From: Planococcus lenghuensis
Lineage (GTDB): Bacteria > Bacillota > Bacilli > Bacillales_A > Planococcaceae
Direction of reading: 5' to 3'
Length of the DNA: 64,000 nt
NCBI RefSeq assembly: GCF_001999905.1
Contig: NZ_CP019640.1
Location: 1,344,001 to 1,408,000, forward strand
The position numbers and the translations under genes were made by a program. Shown here in pieces: positions 53,896 through 63,248 of the stretch. Under the pieces are notes generated by a model. That model saw only the letters and a program-made list of their open reading frames with translations, was not told where the DNA came from and did no database searches. Numbering within the stretch: the first letter of the stretch is position 1; every line of letters begins with the position of its first letter.

Positions 53896-55605
53896 GTGGA
53901 TTATAAAAAGCGGGCGGTGATTCTCTGGTCGCTCTGGACGTTACTTGTGCCATCGGGGTTTTACATGGTGTACAGGCTAAGCCCGCCAGCCGAAATGGAC
54001 CTCTCTTATTTGCTTGTGTTCGCCGCGTTCGCTGTGTTCATGATGCTGTTTCCGTTAACGATCAACGGCAATTCAATATTCATCGTTCAATGGGCGACGC
54101 TCGCCATTTTCCTGAAATATGGCTTATTCATGGAAATGATCGTCATCCAGCTGTCTGCCGTATTCGTCATTTTACGGGCGCGCAGCAGTGAACCCGTGTA
54201 CTTGCGATTGCCGTTCAACTCCCTCATGTTTTTTGCGGTATCTATTATTGCCGGAACGGTCTTTTTTGTCTACGGCGGTGAAATCGGAAGTGAAGCATTG
54301 GGCCATGTGTTTTTTTACGGGCTTTTGTTTCAGCTCATCTATTTTTTGGCCAACCATTTCATCCTGTATTTTTATTCACTGATCATTGACGAAGAAACGA
54401 AATTTATCACGATTGATACCATTTGGGATTTCTGTATCATGCTCACCATTTTTCCATTCACCCTCATCCTGTACTTGGTGGAAGCCCATGTCGGCGTATA
54501 TGGCGTCTTTCTGCTCGGTCTGCCGTTTATCATCGTGTCCTATTTTCTTCGCATGTATTCGGATTCCGAACGCATCAACCGTGATTTGAAGATCGCCGTC
54601 ACAATCGGCCATCAGCTGGCCGGCAGCATGACATCAAACGAAGTGCTCGATTTGTTCGTCGTCCGCATTGCGGAGTTATTGCCGGTTGACTATGTGTATC
54701 TGATCGACCACCGGCGCAAACAAGGCGATTTTGCAATGCTCCGCCGCTGGCAGGACAGTCGCTTCCTGGATGAGGAATTCCCGATCTGCCAGCGCTCAGA
54801 AGGGGTTGCCGGGCATGTACTTGCGCGAAAAAAACCTGTCATTTACCACAGCAGAGAAGAGTGGGAATGGCTGACACTCGGTCATATCGCGGCTGACGCA
54901 GAAAGCCTGATGGCGCTCCCGATCAGCCGGAATGGAATCACAGAAGGCATCCTCGTTGTGGCGGCCCGTAAGAAAAACGTCTTTGTCCATCATCAATTGA
55001 AGATCCTCGAGATGCTGTGCTCGTATTTCGCAGTCTCACTCGAGCGGGCGGGACTCGTTCAATCGGCGATTGCCCGCAGTGAACGCTGCGGACTCACAAA
55101 GCTCTATAATTACCGCTATATTGAAGACCGGCTCGAATCGCTCGTGCAGCAGGTGAATAAAGGCGAAATGGACGCTCTGTCCCTCATCATGATGGATATC
55201 GATTTCTTCAAATCCATCAACGACCGTTACGGGCACCAAAGCGGCAACGATGTTCTGATCCGGGTCGCCCGGCTGATTGAAGAAGAAGTCGGAGAGGCCG
55301 GAATCATCGCCCGCTACGGGGGAGAGGAATTCATCGTCGCCTTGCCGGATTACAGTAAAACGCTGGCGCTTTTGCTCGGCGAAAAACTGCGGAAGCGGAT
55401 CGAAGACCATGATTTTGAAATCCAATCCGATCTCGACGAGGGCCGGACCTTGCAGAAAGTGAAAATCACCATGAGCATCGGCATCGCCAGCGCGCCGGAA
55501 GACAGCGACGACGCCATGGGACTGATCCGCAATGCCGACCGGGCATTATACATTGGAGCTAAACAAGCCGGCCGCAATAAAGTCGCAGCTTATGCGAAAA
55601 TGTGA
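53896..55605 (+). CDS. Membrane GAF-GGDEF diguanylate cyclase
   Basis: 569 residues from GTG at 53896 behind GGGGGAGTGAGCATCA. Six transmembrane segments occupy about residues 1-215. A GAF domain follows (about 235-385) and a GGDEF domain (about 400-567) with the active-site loop RYGGEEF (about 474) and MMDIDFFKSINDRYGHQSGN (about 433-452). The GGEEF signature is intact, so it probably makes c-di-GMP. Its position directly before a type IV pilus operon suggests it may tune piliation. Confidence 0.9.
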   Translation: MDYKKRAVILWSLWTLLVPSGFYMVYRLSPPAEMDLSYLLVFAAFAVFMMLFPLTINGNSIFIVQWATLAIFLKYGLFMEMIVIQLSAVFVILRARSSEPVYLRLPFNSLMFFAVSIIAGTVFFVYGGEIGSEALGHVFFYGLLFQLIYFLANHFILYFYSLIIDEETKFITIDTIWDFCIMLTIFPFTLILYLVEAHVGVYGVFLLGLPFIIVSYFLRMYSDSERINRDLKIAVTIGHQLAGSMTSNEVLDLFVVRIAELLPVDYVYLIDHRRKQGDFAMLRRWQDSRFLDEEFPICQRSEGVAGHVLARKKPVIYHSREEWEWLTLGHIAADAESLMALPISRNGITEGILVVAARKKNVFVHHQLKILEMLCSYFAVSLERAGLVQSAIARSERCGLTKLYNYRYIEDRLESLVQQVNKGEMDALSLIMMDIDFFKSINDRYGHQSGNDVLIRVARLIEEEVGEAGIIARYGGEEFIVALPDYSKTLALLLGEKLRKRIEDHDFEIQSDLDEGRTLQKVKITMSIGIASAPEDSDDAMGLIRNADRALYIGAKQAGRNKVAAYAKM

Positions 55606-55634
55606 AGAGACGAGACAATCGTCTCTTTTTTTAC
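55606..55634 (+). terminator. Rho-independent terminator after the diguanylate cyclase gene
   Basis: AGAGACGA-GACAA-TCGTCTCT with a TTTTTTT tail. Confidence 0.9.
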
Positions 55635-56001
55635 TTCAATCGCCAAAATAGGTCAAAATATCCTAGAACAATTTATAGTTCTTTATGATAATTAGTATAG
55701 GAAATAATGATTATATAAAATAAAAAAGTCCCGAATGACGAAAAAAGATTCCAAGTGCCGGTACATGACTGAGTTTAAGGACCTCCGGCAGAGCGAACTT
55801 CCATAACTCGTGCCTATTTTCCTTGTCCTGCCTGGTTTTTTGGTGACTTTATGTAAAAAAATCAGGTTTTACGCAAAAAAATAGTGCAAAATCCCGGGCA
55901 ACATGTGATAATTCTCTTAAGTGAATTTTTAGATAACATTACATGCGGTCTTGGAATAATAAGTAATATGCCGGAATTAGCTAAAGGACGGGGTGATAAG
56001 A
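55635..56001 (+). promoter_or_regulatory. Long AT-rich leader of the pilus operon
   Basis: No coding frame. AT-rich promoter-like sequence covers 55670-55725. Around 55755-55815, AAGTGCCGG and CCGGCAGAGCGAACTT can pair (inner stem GCCGG/CCGGC, outer AAGT/ACTT), and TTACGC/GCGTAAAA-type elements follow. No known riboswitch class was recognised. The length and the possible structure suggest transcript-level control of the pilus genes. Confidence 0.35.
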
Positions 56002-56625
56002 GTGAAAAAAGTCTTAATTGCCAAGCAGGATGGACTGACATTGATCGAAGTTCTTGCGGCGTTGGTCATATTGGGGATTCTATTCGTCGGAATCATGTCG
56101 GTCTTTCCGCAGATGACTCTTTTTAATGTAAAAACCGAAGCGAAACTGAGTACGATGAACTTGGCCAGACAGGAAATGGCAGATGTGACGGAGCGGACAA
56201 AATGGGAAAAGCAATTGCTTGATCTTCCTGCTGAACCGACTGCTGAGGACATGCTCGCCGCTGCCCCAAGCTATTTAACGGACACGAAAATCAGCAGCGA
56301 GATGAGTGCTGCCGGGTATTCCTGGATATCCAAGACTGCGGATTACATTCGGTATCAGAAAAACGGCGATTACCGGTATGAGGTTGATGTTTACTTGAAG
56401 TGTGAACCATTTCTGAATCCTGAGTCGGTCAACCCCGATGCTGCTGCCCCTGATGCCGGCACCTGCTCAGTTGCTGATAAGCAGAAGCTCTATAAGGTTC
56501 ACTTGAAAGTTCTGCAGGAAAGCACACCGGGAAGTGGAAATTACCGCTTAAGCAGTGAAACTTTTTCCTATTTGGCTTATACAGCAGTCCCAGCGGCCCC
56601 TGTAGCAAGCGCGGGTGGTGGATGA
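56002..56625 (+). CDS. Type IV prepilin-like protein 1
   Basis: 207 residues from GTG at 56002, behind ACGGGGTGATAAGA; GTG at 55993 is an alternative. The prepilin signature is KQDG|LTLIEVLAALVILGI with Gly-1 and Glu+5. It is followed by about 175 residues with a Cys pair flanking KCEPFLNPESVN...GTC. It should be cleaved by a PilD/ComC peptidase and assembled into, or prime, a pilus. First gene of the operon. Confidence 0.85.
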   Translation: MKKVLIAKQDGLTLIEVLAALVILGILFVGIMSVFPQMTLFNVKTEAKLSTMNLARQEMADVTERTKWEKQLLDLPAEPTAEDMLAAAPSYLTDTKISSEMSAAGYSWISKTADYIRYQKNGDYRYEVDVYLKCEPFLNPESVNPDAAAPDAGTCSVADKQKLYKVHLKVLQESTPGSGNYRLSSETFSYLAYTAVPAAPVASAGGG

Positions 56626-56626
56626 A

Positions 56627-57106
56627 ATGAAGCTGGATGAAAAAGGGATCACACTCGTCGAACTATTGGGAGCGCTGATGCTGGTCGCGTTGATCGCCGT
56701 TACAGCGTGGACCACTTTATCGATCGGATTCAAACACACCGACATGGAGACGACAAAAACACAACTTCAGCAAGATGCAAATTTAATCATTACCAGCCTT
56801 TCGAATACACATCGCCTGAACAGCACATACACGGTAACATTTGAAAATAATAGGATTAAGGTCGATTCGTGTAAAGCTCCTGGAAATTGCGCTACGGAAA
56901 CGATTGATAAAGAGTACGATTTCACAGGGACAGTCATTAATGCTACGACGGTTGATTCGCACGACAGTGTAGCAGACATCATTGCGAACATCGAACCTGA
57001 AAAGACGCACACCGACCTGACATTGGTCATCACAGACTTGCAGAATCCAAAGCGGACGCTTTCCATAAAAACTACACTGACCCGGGTCCTCACGGGTATG
57101 AATTGA
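56627..57106 (+). CDS. Type IV prepilin-like protein 2
   Basis: 159 residues; the ATG at 56627 overlaps the previous stop region and gives MKLDEKG|ITLVELLGALMLVA, with Gly-1 and Glu+5. A hydrophobic N-terminal helix is followed by a globular domain with a C..C pair (DSCKAPGNC). Probably a minor pilin. Codon use and spacing show it belongs to the pilus operon. Confidence 0.85.
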   Translation: MKLDEKGITLVELLGALMLVALIAVTAWTTLSIGFKHTDMETTKTQLQQDANLIITSLSNTHRLNSTYTVTFENNRIKVDSCKAPGNCATETIDKEYDFTGTVINATTVDSHDSVADIIANIEPEKTHTDLTLVITDLQNPKRTLSIKTTLTRVLTGMN

Positions 57107-57120
57107 AGGGAGCGGGACAG

Positions 57121-58635
57121 ATGAAGCTATTGAAGAATCAGCAAGGATATGCACTTCTCGTGGTACTGCTGATCGTTGTGCTTTTTCTCACGATGTCAGC
57201 GACATTCATGATGAAGTCACTGACTAATGCTAAGCAGGAGCAGACGATTGATACATCGAATCAATCAGTCGCCTCAGCGGAAATGGGCGCCCGGTTCTAC
57301 AGTTCCGATTTTGAACGGGAACTGCAATTGATTAAGCAAGATATTGCCATTCAAACACAGACAGAGATTAATCTTCTTATCGACTGTATTAAAGCTCGGG
57401 AGGCCAAATGCGACGATCCGGCGGATATTCCGCTCCGGGAAGCAGAGATCGACGAGAAAATGCGAACGCTTTACATCAAACTGATTGAAGACAAAATCGC
57501 AGCATTAGATACATTAGCGAATTCAGGAACAGAAGTCATTCCTTTTTCCGCAGACCAGATCAATTACTCCATTACTTCTGCAGCCGGCACCCGACTAAAC
57601 GCAGCAGAAGAAGATATATCACTTGCCACGACAATGGATAAGAAAATCAGATTCATTGAAGTGGAACTGGGAATGTCCGGGACATCCAAAAGTGTTACGA
57701 AAACGCTGGATGCGCTATTCAAGATAGATGTGCCAAATACATTCCTGAACCCAAGTGAATCATTGATCATCGAAACCGTTGTGCCTGTGGATAAAGAAGC
57801 TGTCACTTATGAGGATGTTTTCAGCACGTCGAAGCCGACTATTTCGTGCACTCAATTGGTGGCTGATATTATCGCGAATCCAAGTGGATATTCCGCACCT
57901 TTTGAATGTCTGCTAGATGGCAGTACCGACTTGGCGGATTTAATTACTCAAATTGAAGCGGGTGGCCTTGATCCTGAATTGTTCAAAGTGTATACGGATA
58001 ACTTTGTTGAGAACATCTGTACCACTGAGTGCAACTCGCTGGATTTCAAAGGAATCACGATTGTTGTCAATCCTGATGATGCAGAAGCCATTAAGAACAT
58101 GAATAATCTAATCAATGCTAATTTGCTCGTCAACGGTGAGCTCCTTACCGGTAATAACCTGATCAATCTAGGGAAGAATAACTCGAAACAGACCATCATT
58201 GTCAAAGAACTAAATGTTGGAAGCAACATCCAGAATCTCTACTATACGAATTTCCTTGTTCTTGGTTTGACAGAGGCGACTCCAGGAGATCTCATCTGGG
58301 GGCAAAATATCGAAATCGATAATTACTCGAACTTCTGTATCGATATTGACCGGATCAACCCCGACCATTTGAAACGATTGGCTAATGAAGTCAAATTCAC
58401 CAATAGCGGGAAGTTGATCTACTTTACTCGTTACAACGATGGAGCGACCCGTAAAGAATTCGTGCTGACCGGCAATAAAGTCGAGGAGCGTTCGAAATCA
58501 GTAGTCAGGATTGAAGATTATACAACTTTCCTGAATGCCTGCGGAGTTACATTGAAGGACTCTGTGACAGAAACGACTGAAGTCGCTGTTCCAAACATCT
58601 TGGATCCAGGTATCGACATCAAGATTCTGTACTAA
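57121..58635 (+). CDS. Large prepilin-like protein 3 (PilX/GspK-like)
   Basis: 504 residues from the ATG at 57121 behind GGGAGCGGGACAG. KNQQG|YALLVVLLIVVLFLTM resembles a prepilin N-terminus but has Val, not Glu, at +5. That is also true of the tip minor pilins GspK, and the length and overall layout agree. The large C-terminal domain (about 465 residues) has several cysteine pairs (DCIKAREAKC, CTTEC). A pilus-tip or adhesin role is inference. Confidence 0.7.
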   Translation: MKLLKNQQGYALLVVLLIVVLFLTMSATFMMKSLTNAKQEQTIDTSNQSVASAEMGARFYSSDFERELQLIKQDIAIQTQTEINLLIDCIKAREAKCDDPADIPLREAEIDEKMRTLYIKLIEDKIAALDTLANSGTEVIPFSADQINYSITSAAGTRLNAAEEDISLATTMDKKIRFIEVELGMSGTSKSVTKTLDALFKIDVPNTFLNPSESLIIETVVPVDKEAVTYEDVFSTSKPTISCTQLVADIIANPSGYSAPFECLLDGSTDLADLITQIEAGGLDPELFKVYTDNFVENICTTECNSLDFKGITIVVNPDDAEAIKNMNNLINANLLVNGELLTGNNLINLGKNNSKQTIIVKELNVGSNIQNLYYTNFLVLGLTEATPGDLIWGQNIEIDNYSNFCIDIDRINPDHLKRLANEVKFTNSGKLIYFTRYNDGATRKEFVLTGNKVEERSKSVVRIEDYTTFLNACGVTLKDSVTETTEVAVPNILDPGIDIKILY

Positions 58636-58687
58636 ATAAACCGGAACATCGGGAGAGAAAATAGCTAGCGAATGGGGAAGTGACAAA

Positions 58688-59092
58688 ATGATCAAACTAC
58701 TGGTGTTCATCATACTGTCGTTACTGGTGCTGCCGTTCATGTATTGGATTGCAAAACAGCGGGGGGATATGAAGCAATTCGGACTGATTACTGCAGGAGC
58801 GGTACTGGCATTGCTCGGTATTACTCTCCAGACGCTTTATCCGTTCTATCTGGTGCTGTTGCTGCTTGTATGTGTATCGTTCCTCGGTGCTTTCGGATTT
58901 GCGAAATACGATGAAAAACAGGCAGTGTCGGCTTTCGCTGATATGCCTGAAGATTTAGATGTAAAGCAACCGATGCTTGAAAAAGCGGAACCGGGAAAGC
59001 TTCCTGAAATCAAAAGTGTCAATCAGCAACCAGAATCAGCGACCGGTATGGCATCAATCGAACCGATCGGAAAGGAGCAGGGCCGTGAATAA
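58688..59092 (+). CDS. Small membrane protein of the pilus operon
   Basis: 134 residues from the ATG at 58688 behind GAATGGGGAAGTGAC. Two or three hydrophobic helices (1-20, 32-52 and 54-75) and a charged, Pro/Glu-rich C-terminal tail. No family recognised. Its stop overlaps the start of the VanW-like gene, so the two are translationally coupled and may work together. Confidence 0.7.
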   Translation: MIKLLVFIILSLLVLPFMYWIAKQRGDMKQFGLITAGAVLALLGITLQTLYPFYLVLLLLVCVSFLGAFGFAKYDEKQAVSAFADMPEDLDVKQPMLEKAEPGKLPEIKSVNQQPESATGMASIEPIGKEQGRE

Positions 59093-60524
59093 TAAAATTG
59101 TTCTTCAATTGTTTTCCGTTATCGCAGTTTCCGCACTCGCGTTTTTCGGTCTTGCCAATGCCGGTGCGTTTGCAGTCGATAAATTATTGTTTCCTGAACG
59201 GGAATTCGGCAGCAACACGAGAATCGGCTCTGTCGATGTATCGAATGTCAGTGAAAGGGAAGCGAAAATTGCCCTTACGCAGCAACTCGCCGGTTGGCAG
59301 TCCGGTACAACCCTGCAAGTCGTATACATGGATGCAGTGGCGGATTATCCGATGGATGCCGCAGAGCTTCTATTAGAAGAAAGCGTAGCGACTGCTGAAA
59401 CCGGCGAACGGAATAAATTGGATGTGAGTTTATCGGAAGAAGCGACGGCGGTATTTTTATCCCAGAATTTCCCGACAGTCACATTCAGTGCGGAAGATAT
59501 CACGAACATTAACAGCATGCTCGCTGATGCGCTTGGCAGCGGTAACCGCCGGGTATCGATCAGCACCGATGCGGCCGATTTTATCAAAGGTATCACAGCT
59601 GAAACGATCTTCCCGGCGATGAGCCCGGAAGCCGCCCTGGTCGCGCAAGTACTGGACGGCATAGAGCTTGCACCGGGCGAGACGTTTTCTCTTCTTGAAT
59701 CCATTGAAGCCGGAAACCTGGATTCCATCAGCGATGCAGCGTTGACTGAAGTCGCATCGGCTCTTTATAACCTGGTGCTGCAGACGAGTTTTACAGTAGA
59801 ACAGCGGTCGATCGGAACGAAGATCCCGGAAACGGTCCCGCTTGGCTTCGAGGCGGCAATCGACCAGGATCTGGGCATCGATTTTGCCTTCACGAATACG
59901 ACGGATAGTTCATTTATATTGAACGCTGATCAATCCGCTGAATCGCTGTATGTAGCATTAACAGGCTACCCGTTTGTGTACACCTATGATGTGTACGCAC
60001 AGGCGCCGGAAATCGTCGAACCGCGTACGATCAAAGAGTACAGCGCACTTGTCACTTCAGGCAAACAAGTTAAGGAAGAAGGAGAGGATGGTCTCCGGAC
60101 AACTGTTAACCGCCTTGCCATCGATAATGAAGACAACGTGCTTGAGACGACAGTCGTCTCAACGGACTTCTATCCACCGACACATAAAGTGGAAGTGTAT
60201 CCATTAGAAGCGGCAGAATCAACTGGAACAGACGGAACTGCGTCGGACGGCACAACAGATGGGACATCTACCGATGGAACACCGACTGATGGCACGTCTT
60301 CAGACGGAACCACAGATGGAACAACGACAGATGGAACAACAACTGACGGCACTTCCACAACGGGTGGCGGAACAACAACTGATGGCACTGCCACTGATAA
60401 AGGTGGAGAAGATTCAGAGACAGACAGCACAGACTCGGATCAGGGAGATTCAGCTGATGACAGCACGGATTCAGAAAATGAATCGTATGATAAAGGCGGT
60501 AACCTGATCGGGTCGGGGAAATGA
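59085..60524 (+). CDS. VanW-like protein of the pilus operon, with a TDG-rich tail
   Basis: 479 residues from GTG at 59085 behind AAAGGAGCAGGGCC; the longer frame from 58977 lies inside the previous gene. An N-terminal signal anchor precedes a peptidoglycan-binding-like segment (IGSVDVSNVSEREAKIAL). A VanW-type core follows (ELAPGETFSLLE, ASALYNLVLQTSFTVEQRS, FAFTNTTDSSFIL). The usual VanW GGGxCQVS motif is replaced by ALTEVAS, so the core is degenerate. Residues about 385-445 are low-complexity TDGT repeats. Wall-spanning support for the pilus is a guess. Confidence 0.75.
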   Translation: MNNKIVLQLFSVIAVSALAFFGLANAGAFAVDKLLFPEREFGSNTRIGSVDVSNVSEREAKIALTQQLAGWQSGTTLQVVYMDAVADYPMDAAELLLEESVATAETGERNKLDVSLSEEATAVFLSQNFPTVTFSAEDITNINSMLADALGSGNRRVSISTDAADFIKGITAETIFPAMSPEAALVAQVLDGIELAPGETFSLLESIEAGNLDSISDAALTEVASALYNLVLQTSFTVEQRSIGTKIPETVPLGFEAAIDQDLGIDFAFTNTTDSSFILNADQSAESLYVALTGYPFVYTYDVYAQAPEIVEPRTIKEYSALVTSGKQVKEEGEDGLRTTVNRLAIDNEDNVLETTVVSTDFYPPTHKVEVYPLEAAESTGTDGTASDGTTDGTSTDGTPTDGTSSDGTTDGTTTDGTTTDGTSTTGGGTTTDGTATDKGGEDSETDSTDSDQGDSADDSTDSENESYDKGGNLIGSGK

Positions 60525-60540
60525 AGGGAAGTGATCGGGG

Positions 60541-62199
60541 ATGGCTGTAACACGGAGAAGACTCGGCGACATCCTGATTGAACAAGGGCTCCTTACAGAA
60601 CAGCAGCTGAAAGATACACTGGACGACAAAGCGACTGACCAGAAGCTAGGTGATGCTCTCCTTTTACGGGGGTTCATCACAGAGCAGCAATTGATCGAAA
60701 CACTCGAAGTGCAGTTGGGCATTCCACATGTGTCCCTGTTCCGCTATCCGTTTGAAGCGAGACTATTCAATATCGTGCCGAAAGAATTTGCGAAGCGGAA
60801 ATTGCTTGTCCCTTTAAAAGTGGAAGGCAACAAACTGTACGTCGGGATGGCGGATCCGATGGATGTTATTGCAATTGATGATCTCCGGCTGATTACAGGA
60901 TTTAAAATAGAGCCGGCGATCGCTTCAAAAGATGACATTTTAAAAACCATCACGAAATACTATGAAGAAGAATCTTTTGATGATCTGCTTGATGGACTGG
61001 AGCAGGATGAGGAAGATCAATCGGATGAATTGCTTGATATGGATGCGCCGGTTGTCCGGCTCGTCAATCAGCTGTTATCAAATGCAGTGACTCAAAAAGC
61101 GAGTGACGTCCATCTCGATCCACAGGAAAACCGGATTGTTGTCCGCTACCGGATTGATGGCACACTCCGCAATGAACGGGTTTTGCCGAAAAGCATGCAA
61201 GGCATGATGATCGCCCGGATCAAGATCATGGCGAATCTTGATATCACTGAACACCGAGTGCCGCAGGATGGGCGCATAAAAACGCAAGTGGATTTGCGTC
61301 CGATCGACCTCCGGGTATCCACGCTACCGACGGTTTTCGGGGAGAAAATCGTAATGCGGATTTTGGATCTCGGAAGCAATCTGACCGACATCGCCAAACT
61401 TGGTTTCGGGCAACTCAATATGGAACGCTTCATGCGGGAAATCGATAAGCCGAACGGCATCGTGCTTATTTCAGGGCCGACCGGATCCGGGAAATCATCC
61501 ACGCTTTATGCAGCGCTCAGTAAACTTAATAGCGAAGAAGTGAACGTCATTACAGTTGAAGATCCGGTTGAGTATCAATTGGAAGGCATCAATCAAATCC
61601 AGGTAAATTCGAACGTCGGCCTGACGTTTGCAGCAGGATTGCGTTCCATTCTCCGGCAAGATCCGGATATCGTCATGGTCGGGGAAATCCGGGATAAAGA
61701 AACAGTGGAAATCGCCATCCGGGCTTCACTGACAGGGCATCTCGTTCTGTCGACCATTCACACAAACGACTCGATTGCATCCGTTACCCGACTGATGGAC
61801 ATGGGCGTCGAACCGTTTCTCGTCACGGCATCACTCAATGCGGTCGTTGCCCAGCGGCTCATCCGGCGGGTATGCCGCGATTGCCGGGAGATACATAAAC
61901 CGACCATGCGTGAACAGGAAATTTTCCGGAAACGCGGACTGGAAATTCATGAAATCGCTCGCGGATCCGGTTGTCCGCAATGCAATATGAGTGGTTACAA
62001 GGGCCGGATGGCGATTCATGAAGTGCTCGTTATTACAGATGAAATGAAGACGGTCATCAATTCCGGTGGGTCTGCGGCAGATATCCGGCGCATCGCTGTC
62101 CAGGAAAACACTGTTTTCCTGATTGATGATGGACTGATGAAAGTACAGCAAGGACACACTACGACGGAAGAGGTGCTTCGAGTTGCAATTGCCGACTGA
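60541..62199 (+). CDS. pilB: Type IV pilus assembly ATPase PilB
   Basis: 552 residues from the ATG at 60541 behind AAGGGAAGTGATCGGGG. An N-terminal MshEN-type domain (about 1-140) is followed by the secretion ATPase core. Walker A is GPTGSGKSS (about 313), Asp/His boxes are STIHTNDS (about 402), and the four-Cys zinc motif is CRDC...CPQC (about 443-482). It powers pilus extension. MshEN domains in related ATPases bind c-di-GMP, which fits the neighbouring cyclase. Confidence 0.93.
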   Translation: MAVTRRRLGDILIEQGLLTEQQLKDTLDDKATDQKLGDALLLRGFITEQQLIETLEVQLGIPHVSLFRYPFEARLFNIVPKEFAKRKLLVPLKVEGNKLYVGMADPMDVIAIDDLRLITGFKIEPAIASKDDILKTITKYYEEESFDDLLDGLEQDEEDQSDELLDMDAPVVRLVNQLLSNAVTQKASDVHLDPQENRIVVRYRIDGTLRNERVLPKSMQGMMIARIKIMANLDITEHRVPQDGRIKTQVDLRPIDLRVSTLPTVFGEKIVMRILDLGSNLTDIAKLGFGQLNMERFMREIDKPNGIVLISGPTGSGKSSTLYAALSKLNSEEVNVITVEDPVEYQLEGINQIQVNSNVGLTFAAGLRSILRQDPDIVMVGEIRDKETVEIAIRASLTGHLVLSTIHTNDSIASVTRLMDMGVEPFLVTASLNAVVAQRLIRRVCRDCREIHKPTMREQEIFRKRGLEIHEIARGSGCPQCNMSGYKGRMAIHEVLVITDEMKTVINSGGSAADIRRIAVQENTVFLIDDGLMKVQQGHTTTEEVLRVAIAD

Positions 62200-63247
62200 G
62201 GACGTACAGACGCTAGTTAATATAGATGAAATATTGACCACCGCGCACAAACTCGGTTCATCGGACGTCCACATAACGGTCGGTGTTCCGCCGATTTTCC
62301 GTGTGCATGGTCAATTGAAGCGGTATGGCGAAGAAAAAATCACCCCGGAAGTTTCAGAAGTCATTGCCCGGCAAATACTGCCGGCAAAAATGTGGGATCG
62401 ATTTGTGGAGCGCGGCGAAATGGACTATTCCTATTCCTTGGACGGAGTCGGCCGGTTCCGTGTGAACACATTCCAGCAACGCGGATCAATGTCGCACGCC
62501 TTCCGGACGATTCCGACGAAGATTCCGACAGTCGACGACCTCCAAGTACCGCAAGTACTGAAAAAATTGGCGGAAACACATCAGGGCCTGATCCTCGTCA
62601 CCGGACCGACGGGCTCAGGGAAATCGACGACACTCGCAGCGATGATCCGGCATATCAACGAAAATTTATCGAAACATATCATCACGCTCGAAGATCCGAT
62701 CGAGTATTTGCATAATCACGGTTCATCCATCATTGACCAGCGGGAAGTCGGATTTGATACGCAGACGTTTGCGAATGGATTGCGTGCAGCCCTCCGTCAA
62801 GACCCGGACGTGCTGCTCGTCGGGGAGATGCGCGATCTGGAAACGATTTCGACAGCGATCACTGCTGCAGAAACCGGTCACTTAGTTCTGGCGACACTCC
62901 ATACATCGAGCGCCGCTTCGACTGTGGAACGAATCATTGATGCATTTCCAGGTGAACAGCAGTCTCAAGTGCGGACGCAACTCGGCGGTATTTTGAAAGC
63001 CGTTATTTCCCAGCGACTGCTGCCGACAATTGACGGGCAGGGACGCAAAGCTGCAACGGAGATCATGATCAACAACCCGGCGATCGGCAACTTGATCCGT
63101 ACAGAAAAAGTACACCAGATTCCGAACGTCATCATGACGAACCGCGCAATGGGCATGCACATGATGTCAACATCTGTGCAGGAACTGTTAACGCGAGGAC
63201 TCATCAGTAAGCAAGTAGCCCAGCCTTTTTTAACAGAGGAGGAGTAA
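62183..63247 (+). CDS. pilT: Type IV pilus retraction ATPase PilT
   Basis: 354 residues from TTG at 62183 behind GAAGAGGTG, overlapping pilB by 17 bases. Walker A GPTGSGKSTT (about 140), ATLHTSSAASTVERIIDAFP (about 235) and the AIRNLIRE-like GNLIRTEKVHQIPN (about 292) are PilT features. A retraction motor implies a dynamic, twitching-type pilus rather than only a competence pseudopilus. Confidence 0.93.
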   Translation: MQLPTEDVQTLVNIDEILTTAHKLGSSDVHITVGVPPIFRVHGQLKRYGEEKITPEVSEVIARQILPAKMWDRFVERGEMDYSYSLDGVGRFRVNTFQQRGSMSHAFRTIPTKIPTVDDLQVPQVLKKLAETHQGLILVTGPTGSGKSTTLAAMIRHINENLSKHIITLEDPIEYLHNHGSSIIDQREVGFDTQTFANGLRAALRQDPDVLLVGEMRDLETISTAITAAETGHLVLATLHTSSAASTVERIIDAFPGEQQSQVRTQLGGILKAVISQRLLPTIDGQGRKAATEIMINNPAIGNLIRTEKVHQIPNVIMTNRAMGMHMMSTSVQELLTRGLISKQVAQPFLTEEE

Positions 63248-63248
63248 C

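Noticed and set aside
55635-56001. Known c-di-GMP-I (GEMM) riboswitch before the pilus operon
   Set aside because: The conserved GEMM core (such as GGGCAAACC and CGCAAAGCC-type segments) is not present.
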